Of a DNA stretch of 8,217 nucleotides, positions 1 through 5,568 are shown one piece after another. A model generated the notes under the pieces. The model made no database searches and had not been told where the DNA came from. It saw only the letters and a list, made by a program, of their open reading frames with translations. The position numbers and the translations under genes were made by a program. The DNA comes from an uncultured Lachnospiraceae bacterium (GTDB lineage: Bacteria > Bacillota > Clostridia > Lachnospirales > Lachnospiraceae), in assembly GCA_910586405.1 (NCBI GenBank), contig CAJUII010000083.1, positions 3,533-11,749 on the forward strand, written 5' to 3'. The stretch's first letter is position 1, and each line of letters starts with the position of its first letter.

Positions 1-1050
1 TTTAATATTAATTCCCCGAAACAATTAGGAGAAATCTTATTCGAGAAAATGAAGCTGCCCGGCGGTAAAAAGACCAAGACGGGGTACTCGACAGCGGCGG
101 AGGTGCTTGAGAAGCTGGCCGCAGACTATCCGATTGTCAAGGATATACTGGAATACAGAGGGCTTACAAAGCTCAAGTCCACCTACGCGGAGGGACTTGC
201 GGCGTTTATCGGTGCGGACAATAAGATTCACACAAATTTTAACCAGACGATTACAGCGACTGGAAGACTGAGCTCTACAGAGCCAAATTTACAGAACATC
301 CCAATGCGCATGGAGCTTGGTAGGAGGATTCGCAAGGTGTTTATCCCGCAGGAGGGCTGTATTTTCATGGACGCGGACTATTCGCAGATTGAGCTTCGTG
401 TGCTGGCACATATGTCAGATGATGAGCAGTTGATTGAGGCTTACAGAATGGACGAGGACATTCACAGAATCACCGCATCGAAGGTGTTCCACACGCCTTT
501 TGAGGAGGTTACGGACTTGCAGCGGCGCAACGCAAAGGCAGTGAACTTCGGAATCGTATATGGAATCAGTTCATTTGGGCTGAGTCAGGATTTGAGCATT
601 ACGCCCAAGGAGGCTAAAGAGTATATTGATGCGTATTTTGAGACATATCCGGGCATCAAGAAGTTTTTAGAGCAGATGGTGGAGGATGCCAAGGAAAAAG
701 GATACTGTGAAACCATGTTTGGCAGGCGCCGGCCTGTCCCAGAGCTGAAATCCACGAATTTTAACCAGCGTTCCTTCGGTGAGCGTGTTGCCATGAATTC
801 TCCGATACAGGGCACAGCGGCAGATATTATTAAATATGCGATGGTTCATGTGTATGATGTGCTGAAGGCGAAAGGCTTAAAGTCAAAACTTATTTTGCAG
901 ATACACGATGAACTGTTGATCGAGACCCGGGCGGACGAAATCGAGGAGGTACGGTCGGTATTGTCTCACGAGATGCAGAATGCATGTAAGCTGGCGGTAA
1001 ATTTGGAGATTGACCTTCACACAGGCACAGACTGGTATGAGGCGAAGTAG
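1..1050 (+). CDS. polA: DNA polymerase I, C-terminal polymerase domain (5' partial)
   Basis: Family A DNA polymerase that fills gaps in excision repair and replaces Okazaki primers. The reading frame is open from the first base of the window, so the gene starts upstream; the ATG at 49 is internal, because the 16 codons before it (beginning FNINSPKQLGEILFEK) are typical Pol I sequence. The 349 visible residues are the palm, fingers and end of the thumb. Landmarks, numbered within this fragment: TATGRLSS at 85-92; motif A DYSQIELR at 126-133 with catalytic Asp126; motif B (O-helix) from Arg175 to Gly188, reading RRNAKAVNFGIVYG; motif C QIHDE at 300-304 with catalytic Asp303 and Glu304. The O-helix keeps the wild-type Phe that discriminates against dideoxynucleotides. 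All polymerase residues are intact. The 5'-nuclease and 3'-5' exonuclease regions are outside the window, so their state is unknown. coaE follows after 30 bases; in Bacillus mutM usually lies between these two genes and here it does not. Confidence 0.97.
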   Translation, partial: FNINSPKQLGEILFEKMKLPGGKKTKTGYSTAAEVLEKLAADYPIVKDILEYRGLTKLKSTYAEGLAAFIGADNKIHTNFNQTITATGRLSSTEPNLQNIPMRMELGRRIRKVFIPQEGCIFMDADYSQIELRVLAHMSDDEQLIEAYRMDEDIHRITASKVFHTPFEEVTDLQRRNAKAVNFGIVYGISSFGLSQDLSITPKEAKEYIDAYFETYPGIKKFLEQMVEDAKEKGYCETMFGRRRPVPELKSTNFNQRSFGERVAMNSPIQGTAADIIKYAMVHVYDVLKAKGLKSKLILQIHDELLIETRADEIEEVRSVLSHEMQNACKLAVNLEIDLHTGTDWYEAK

Positions 1051-1070
1051 TGTGAGAAGTGTGGAATCAT

Positions 1071-1075
1071 GGGGG
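1071..1075 (+). promoter_or_regulatory. Ribosome binding site deciding the coaE start
   Basis: GGGGG lies 5 bases before the ATG at 1081. The earlier in-frame ATG at 1069 has only a weak GTGGA upstream, and it would add four residues (MGVS) before the usual MKIIGITGG beginning of the family. The G-run therefore favours 1081. A near-identical ATGGGGG context precedes the walJ start. Confidence 0.6.
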
Positions 1076-1080
1076 TTAGC

Positions 1081-1671
1081 ATGAAAATCATTGGGATTAC
1101 AGGCGGTGTTGGCACAGGGAAAACGCAGGTGCTTTCGTATATCGAAGCCCATTACAAATGCAGGGTGATTCGGGCGGACGAGGCAGCGCATAGATTGTAT
1201 GAGCCGGGACAGGCATGTTATCAAAAACTGGCGGCGCTTTTGGGACAGGAGGTGCTGAATGCTGACGGCACGATCAACAAGGCGGAGATGGCAAAACGGA
1301 TTTTTCATGACAAGGCATTGCTCGAACGCGTCAACAGCATTGTTCACCCTGAGGTGAAGCGCTATATTTTAGCAGAGATTGCACATGAGCAGGAGAAGGG
1401 GATAACGGAGTACTTTTTTATCGAGGCAGCGCTTTTGATTGAGGAGCAGTATGATCAGATTGTAGATGAAATGTGGTATGTGCATTCAGATGTGGCAGTG
1501 CGGAAAAAGAGGCTTGCAGAGAGCAGGCAGTACAGTGCGCAGAAAATCGCGGACATTATGCAGGGACAACTGAGCGAGGAGGCGTTTAGAACGCACTGTC
1601 AGGTGGTGATTACGAACAATGGTGATTTGGAGGAAACCTACAGACAGGTCAAAGATATAATGGGAGATTGA
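1081..1671 (+). CDS. coaE: Dephospho-CoA kinase
   Basis: Cytosolic P-loop kinase that phosphorylates the 3'-hydroxyl of the ribose in dephospho-CoA with ATP, the last step of coenzyme A synthesis. The product is 196 residues, normal for the family. The Walker A loop GGVGTGKT is at residues 8-15 directly after the first strand (MKIIGIT). Further family signatures follow: ADEAAH and YEPG, a G-T-I-N-K segment leading into IVHPEV (equivalent to the usual IxHP), AALLIEE where other members have PLLFE, and an Arg-rich lid (RKKRL, then SRQYSAQKIADIMQGQ). The start at 1081 is chosen over 1069 from protein alignment by eye and the G-rich ribosome site. The gene sits between polA and the FtsA-like gene, with only 3 bases to the next start, so cotranslation or shared transcription is likely. 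Nothing is truncated or broken. Confidence 0.94.
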   Translation: MKIIGITGGVGTGKTQVLSYIEAHYKCRVIRADEAAHRLYEPGQACYQKLAALLGQEVLNADGTINKAEMAKRIFHDKALLERVNSIVHPEVKRYILAEIAHEQEKGITEYFFIEAALLIEEQYDQIVDEMWYVHSDVAVRKKRLAESRQYSAQKIADIMQGQLSEEAFRTHCQVVITNNGDLEETYRQVKDIMGD

Positions 1672-1674
1672 AGT

Positions 1675-4329
1675 ATGAATGAAGTGAAAGTAAACGGAGA
1701 AGATCTTGTTTTTGGACTTGATATTGGTACGAGGAGTGTTGTGGGTACAGTGGGTTACAGACAGGGAGACCGATTTGTCGTGACAGCACAGGAAATCCGC
1801 CAGCATCAGACGCGTGCCATGCTCGATGGGCAGATTCATGACATTAACAGAGTGGCAGCGACGATAGCGGATATCAGACAATCCTTGCAGGAGAAGATTG
1901 GCGTCAAGCTCGATGAAGTGTGTATCGCCGCCGCCGGGCGCGTGCTCAAGACGATGAATGTGCATGTAGATATGGACCTTGACCGGGAACGCAATGTTAC
2001 AAAAGATGATATGAATAGTCTGATTTCATTGGGGATTGAGCAGGCCTTTTCGGATTTTCAGGAAAAGAATGATATGGATATGCATTTCTATTGTGTCGGC
2101 TATTCTGTGGTGCGTTATTTTCTGAATGGCCTGTGGATGGGACAGCCCGAGCACCATAAAGCGCGGACAATCGGTGCCGACATGATCGCGACATTTCTGC
2201 CAGATGATGTTGTGGACGGTCTGTACAGCGCGGTAGAGCTGGCGGGCTTAAAGGTTGCCAATCTGACATTAGAGCCGATCGCAGCGATACGGGTTGCTAT
2301 TCCAGAGAAATTCCGTCTGCTGAATATTGCGATGGTTGATATCGGGGCGGGCACCTCGGATATTTCAATTACAGCGGACGGGAATATTATTGCCTTTGGC
2401 ATGATTCCACATGCGGGGGATTCGCTCACAGAGATTCTTGCAAAGACATGTCTCATTGATTTTGGTACTGCGGAGATGATCAAGACAGCGGCGACACAGC
2501 AGGAGGAGATTGTATATGAGGACATCATGGGCATGGAGCAGATGATCACTGCCAAGGAAGTGATTGCCATCTGCCAGCCAGAGATTGAGAAGATGGCAAA
2601 ATTAGCTGCCGATACCGTCAGAGAACTAAACGGCGGCACACCGCCAAGCGCTGTGTTTATCGTTGGCGGCGGTGGTAAAATCAGTGGATTCGACGACTTG
2701 ATTGCCGCTGAGCTTGGTCTGGACCCCAAGCGTGTCGCACTGCGCGGGGAGGAGATCATGCGGGACATTGACTTTCCAGAGGGGGCGCTGCGGGATTCGA
2801 CAATCATCACACCGATTGGAATCTGCCTGACATACTATGACCAGTATAATAATTTTATCTATATTACCTTTAATGGAAACAAAGTAAAGCTGTACGACAA
2901 TAACAAGCTCACTGTTACCGATGCGGCAATACAGGCGGATTTCACACGGGAAGGGTTGTTCCCAAGACGCGGTGAGGAGTTGCGCTACAGCGTAAATGGA
3001 CAGCCGCATATCACGAAGGGAGAGTATGGGGAGAGCGCCCATGTGTATGTCAATGGCGAGGAAGTAAACCTCAGCCATAATATCAGGGCGAACGATATCA
3101 TCGTGCTGGAGGAGGCGACAGTTGGGGCGTCGGCGCATGATAAGATCGCGGACATTGCGGAATTTAGCGGAAGGATTCCTGTCCGCATCAATGGCGATGA
3201 GATGCAGCTTCCAAAGCCTGTGAAGGTAAATGGTGTTCCTGTGACAGAGGAGTACGAGATACAAAACGGTGACGAAATTGAGATTTCTACGGCATATACC
3301 TATGAAGAACTGTTTGCTTTCATGGATCTTTCGCCGGAGGATATGGTATTGCTTGTCAATGGGGAAAAGGTTGATGATACGATTGAGATTGTCGCTTCCG
3401 ATCAGCTTGAGATTCGCAACCGCAAAGAGTATGAACTGAAGGAGATTTACAAGGAATCCCAGAGAGAGGCTTTCAAAGAGTCCGTGAAAGAGCAGGTTGC
3501 AAAGGCAGAGAAAATGAGGGAGCAGGCTGCGGCAAAAGCGCGTGAGGAGAAAGACCAGACGGCAAAAAAGGAGGCAGCCGCACAGACTGCGCATCAAGAA
3601 CAGCCCGCAGAGGCAGCCGAGACAACGTCTGCTGAGCCAGCAGTGTCTATGGAGTCTCCAGCTTCCGCGCACGAATCTGCGCCGTCACCGGAAGCATCTG
3701 AGCCAGAACCCTCCTCAGAACCGGCAAAAGCCGTGTCTGCTGAACCAGTGCAGCCTGCCGAAGCTTTCGCAGCGCCGGCGGAACCGTCTGTTGAGGCGGC
3801 AAGACCGGAACCGTCCTCAGAAGCAATGGATCAAAAAGAGCAGACGACAAACCCATCACAATCCATGGAAAGTGAGCCGTCCCCAGCATCAGCGCCAGCG
3901 CCGTCTGCACAATCAGAAGCAGCGTCTGCAAACGCACCGGCGCAGAGCGGGCTGCAGGCACCGTCACAAGCACAGCCGGAACCTATAAAGGACACAGAAC
4001 CCGCAGCCAGCAGCAGTACCACTGCGCGCGAAACTTCGGCGCCAGAGGTGAAATCAGCAGAGGCAGCGCCGGCGCGTGAGGCAAAGAAACCCAACAATAT
4101 TCCAAAAACAGAGCCGGAAACAGGCAAGAAGATTATTGTCATTGTGAATCAAAAGCCGATTGTGATGCGGGGCAAACAGAGCTACATGTTTGTGGATATC
4201 TTTGATTACATAGATTTTGATACCAGCAGAATGCGCGGTTCAGGGATTGCAACCCTTGTGAATGGAAGAGATGCGCAGTATACACAGGAGCTTTACAACG
4301 GGGACAAGATTGAGGTTTATTGGAAATAA
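1675..4329 (+). CDS. FtsA-like actin-fold ATPase with C-terminal beta-grasp modules and disordered linker
   Basis: 884 residues, about twice the roughly 420 of ordinary FtsA. Residues 1-390 are an FtsA/PilM-type actin-like ATPase: phosphate-1 loop FGLDIGTRS at 13-21, an FtsA-style 1C-like region from about 40 to 200 (MLDGQIHDI, then VCIAAAGRV), phosphate-2 VDIGAGTSDISI at 221-232, and adenosine loop VFIVGGGGKISGF at 327-339. Residues about 395-582 hold repeated short units of the type VNG-x2-V ... GD-x-I-E-I (VNG at 459, 518 and 561), which resemble ThiS/MoaD-like beta-grasp folds. A charged, probably helical stretch covers about 583-640; a disordered Ala/Pro/Glu/Ser linker about 641-815; and a last beta-grasp-like unit 818-884 (VNG at 862, NGD at 875) ends the protein. 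No C-terminal amphipathic helix like that of FtsA is visible, nor any transmembrane segment. The ribosome site GGGAG lies at 1662-1666, inside the end of coaE. A role in division, envelope or filament assembly is inferred from the ATPase core only; partner unknown. Such proteins may be annotated as FtsA or PilM. Confidence 0.85.
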   Translation: MNEVKVNGEDLVFGLDIGTRSVVGTVGYRQGDRFVVTAQEIRQHQTRAMLDGQIHDINRVAATIADIRQSLQEKIGVKLDEVCIAAAGRVLKTMNVHVDMDLDRERNVTKDDMNSLISLGIEQAFSDFQEKNDMDMHFYCVGYSVVRYFLNGLWMGQPEHHKARTIGADMIATFLPDDVVDGLYSAVELAGLKVANLTLEPIAAIRVAIPEKFRLLNIAMVDIGAGTSDISITADGNIIAFGMIPHAGDSLTEILAKTCLIDFGTAEMIKTAATQQEEIVYEDIMGMEQMITAKEVIAICQPEIEKMAKLAADTVRELNGGTPPSAVFIVGGGGKISGFDDLIAAELGLDPKRVALRGEEIMRDIDFPEGALRDSTIITPIGICLTYYDQYNNFIYITFNGNKVKLYDNNKLTVTDAAIQADFTREGLFPRRGEELRYSVNGQPHITKGEYGESAHVYVNGEEVNLSHNIRANDIIVLEEATVGASAHDKIADIAEFSGRIPVRINGDEMQLPKPVKVNGVPVTEEYEIQNGDEIEISTAYTYEELFAFMDLSPEDMVLLVNGEKVDDTIEIVASDQLEIRNRKEYELKEIYKESQREAFKESVKEQVAKAEKMREQAAAKAREEKDQTAKKEAAAQTAHQEQPAEAAETTSAEPAVSMESPASAHESAPSPEASEPEPSSEPAKAVSAEPVQPAEAFAAPAEPSVEAARPEPSSEAMDQKEQTTNPSQSMESEPSPASAPAPSAQSEAASANAPAQSGLQAPSQAQPEPIKDTEPAASSSTTARETSAPEVKSAEAAPAREAKKPNNIPKTEPETGKKIIVIVNQKPIVMRGKQSYMFVDIFDYIDFDTSRMRGSGIATLVNGRDAQYTQELYNGDKIEVYWK
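3595..4119 (+). other. Segment encoding the low-complexity Ala/Pro/Glu/Ser linker of the FtsA-like protein
   Basis: About 175 codons (residues 641-815) rich in Ala, Pro, Glu, Ser and Gln, with imperfect recurring words such as PEPSSE (residues 677-682 and 711-716) and SAEP (652 and 688). At DNA level the related blocks near 3705-3720 and 3806-3822 read GAACCCTCCTCAGAA and GAACCGTCCTCAGAA. The repeats are degenerate, not a clean tandem array. The segment is predicted to be disordered and to act as a flexible tether between the central and last beta-grasp units. Its length probably varies between strains (inference). Confidence 0.7.
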
Positions 4330-4335
4330 ACGTGA

Positions 4336-4350
4336 GCCGCCGAGGGCGGC
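4336..4350 (+). other. Perfect GC hairpin between the FtsA-like gene and walJ
   Basis: GCCGCC-GAG-GGCGGC is a 6-bp, all-GC inverted repeat with a 3-base loop, 6 bases after the FtsA-like stop and 2 bases before the G-rich ribosome site of the next gene. No T-run follows, so it is not a standard intrinsic terminator. It could protect the upstream mRNA 3' end or adjust access to the walJ ribosome site; both are inference. Confidence 0.4.
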
Positions 4351-4352
4351 AT

Positions 4353-4357
4353 GGGGG
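4353..4357 (+). promoter_or_regulatory. Ribosome binding site deciding the walJ start
   Basis: GGGGG (continuing GGGGGATAACT) sits 6 bases before the ATG at 4364. An in-frame ATG at 4262 lies inside the FtsA-like gene, has no such site, and would add 34 residues unlike the family. The family normally begins just before the (A)SGSSGN motif, which fits 4364. Confidence 0.65.
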
Positions 4358-4363
4358 ATAACT

Positions 4364-5161
4364 ATGAGAATGTGCAGTATAGCCAGTGGGAGCAGTGGAA
4401 ATTGTATTTATATCGGGACAGATGCCACGCACCTTCTGGTAGATATAGGAATTAGCTGTAAGCGCACGCTGGAGGGTCTTGGACAGCTGGGACTTAGCGG
4501 AAAAGATATTGACGGAATATTCATCACACATGAACACTCAGATCACATCAGTGGTCTGGGTGTGATTTGCAGAAAATTTGGCATACCAATCTATGCTACA
4601 GACCGGACCATAGCCGCCATTAAGAAAGTGAGTAATCTGGGTGTGATAGAGGACTCACTTTTTCGTGTTGTGAAAGCAGATGAAAAATTTATTTTGAAGG
4701 ATATCACAGTCAATCCAATGAAGATTTCCCACGACGCGGCGCAGCCTGTGGCATACCGTTTCCAATATGGAAACAAGCGCATGGCAGTTGCGACGGATTT
4801 AGGAATGTATGATGAGTACACTGTTGAGAGCCTCAAAGGTATGGATGTGCTGCTTTTGGAGGCAAATCACGATATCAATATGCTACAGGTGGGGCCGTAC
4901 CCCTATGCGCTCAAGCAGCGTATTTTGGGGAAAAAGGGACATTTGTCCAATGAGCTTTCCGGCAGGCTGTTAAGCAGGCTGTTGCATGATAAGCTCAAGA
5001 CTGTATTTCTGGGGCATTTGAGCAAGGAAAATAATCTGGCAGAGCTCGCTTATGAGACCGTGCGCCTTGAGATTTCTATGTCGGACAATCCCTATAAGCC
5101 GGATGATTTCCCTATTTATGTGGCAAATCGCAGTGAGATGTCACAATTGGTTGAAATTTAG
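4364..5161 (+). CDS. walJ: WalJ/YycJ-family metallo-beta-lactamase-fold hydrolase
   Basis: 265 residues, matching the length of Bacillus YycJ (WalJ). The N-terminus MRMCSIASGSSGN is the family start. Metal-binding positions are all present: HEHSDH at 56-61, His123 in SHDAA, Asp145 in ATDLG, and a C-terminal His in GHLSKENN (His218). Family-specific ANHD (His169) and GHLSNE (192-197) are also there, which separates it from RNase J and glyoxalase-type members. It is a cytosolic two-metal phosphodiesterase-like fold. In Bacillus and relatives it belongs to the walRK operon and has been linked to cell wall control and DNA repair, and 5'-exonuclease activity has been proposed. Its exact substrate is not shown by this sequence. 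Here it is not beside walRK but follows the FtsA-like gene by 34 bases. The promoter of the next unit overlaps its stop codon. Confidence 0.9.
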   Translation: MRMCSIASGSSGNCIYIGTDATHLLVDIGISCKRTLEGLGQLGLSGKDIDGIFITHEHSDHISGLGVICRKFGIPIYATDRTIAAIKKVSNLGVIEDSLFRVVKADEKFILKDITVNPMKISHDAAQPVAYRFQYGNKRMAVATDLGMYDEYTVESLKGMDVLLLEANHDINMLQVGPYPYALKQRILGKKGHLSNELSGRLLSRLLHDKLKTVFLGHLSKENNLAELAYETVRLEISMSDNPYKPDDFPIYVANRSEMSQLVEI

Positions 5162-5179
5162 GCGGATATTCGGTATGAT
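5151..5179 (+). promoter_or_regulatory. Sigma-A-type promoter for the ACT/UPF0210 unit
   Basis: TTGAAA (5151-5156) and TATGAT (5174-5179) are separated by exactly 17 bases, each one mismatch from the consensus TTGACA and TATAAT. There is no extended TG before the -10. Transcription would start near 5186 and give a leader of about 58 bases. The -35 box lies in the last codons of walJ. No operator-like repeat is evident beside it. Confidence 0.65.
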
Positions 5180-5243
5180 GTATCGTAGCGCAGGATATAT
5201 GAATGGAATGATAAAAGGAATCTAAAACAGATAGGAGTCAAAC

Positions 5244-5519
5244 ATGATGAAAAAAACAATTATCACAGTAGTAGGGAAGGACACAGTTGGCATTATCGCA
5301 AAGGTTTGTACATATTTAGCTGAAAATAAGATCAATATTCTTGATATCTCGCAGACCATTGTAGACGATTATTTCAATATGATGATGATTGCAGATATGA
5401 GCAAGGCAGTTAAGTCTGTCAGCGAGGTCTCAGATAACCTCGACAAACTCGGCGAAGAGATTGGTGTCATTATCAGATGTCAGCGGGAAGAGATTTTTAA
5501 TAGTATGCACAGGGTATAA
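5244..5519 (+). CDS. ACT-domain protein, UPF0237 family
   Basis: 91 residues, essentially one ACT domain. The beginning (K-T-I-I-T-V-V-G-K-D-T-V-G-I-I-A) is the first strand and ligand loop, followed by helix KVCTYLAENKINILDIS and the strand DYFNMMMIADM. ACT domains usually dimerise and bind amino acids or other small ligands between subunits. Members of UPF0237 are related to the regulatory half of GcvR, but no DNA-binding or catalytic region is present. AGGAG at 5233-5237 lies 6 bases before the ATG at 5244 and 9 bases before the next codon, also ATG (5247), so either could be used. The UPF0210 gene follows after 49 bases; this pairing is common in Firmicutes and suggests that the ACT protein controls or senses for its neighbour (inference). 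The ligand is not known. Confidence 0.92.
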   Translation: MMKKTIITVVGKDTVGIIAKVCTYLAENKINILDISQTIVDDYFNMMMIADMSKAVKSVSEVSDNLDKLGEEIGVIIRCQREEIFNSMHRV

Positions 5520-5551
5520 GCGGAACTTGGACTTATCATCGAGCTTTTCAT

Positions 5552-5557
5552 AGGAGG
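5552..5557 (+). promoter_or_regulatory. Ribosome binding site of the UPF0210 gene
   Basis: AGGAGG is a full match to the anti-Shine-Dalgarno core, 11 bases before the ATG at 5569, slightly farther than usual. No in-frame ATG, GTG or TTG lies closer, so the start is 5569. Confidence 0.7.
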
Positions 5558-5568
5558 ACATTTGAAAA

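Noticed and set aside
49..51. ATG at 49 as a start for polA
   Set aside because: The frame is open to base 1 and the residues before the ATG match Pol I, so this is an internal Met of a gene cut by the window edge.
2115..2810. 231-codon minus-strand open frame opposite the ATPase core
   Set aside because: Ser/Ile/Pro-rich product without motifs, fully antisense to conserved ATPase motifs; an antisense shadow.
2626..3672. Long open frame (348 codons) on the minus strand opposite the FtsA-like gene
   Set aside because: It lies wholly inside a well-supported gene, its product is a Leu/Arg/Cys-rich composition with no recognisable domain, and it has no supporting ribosome site or partner gene. 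It fits a shadow of codon bias.
3542..3988. 148-codon plus-strand frame inside the linker region
   Set aside because: A shifted reading of the Ala/Pro/Glu repeat giving an Arg/Gln-rich nonsense composition; the FtsA-like frame continues intact through the whole stretch.
4262..4363. Upstream in-frame start that would extend walJ by 34 residues
   Set aside because: It would begin inside the FtsA-like coding sequence, lacks a ribosome site, and the added residues are unlike the family; the ATG at 4364 has a G-rich site at proper spacing.
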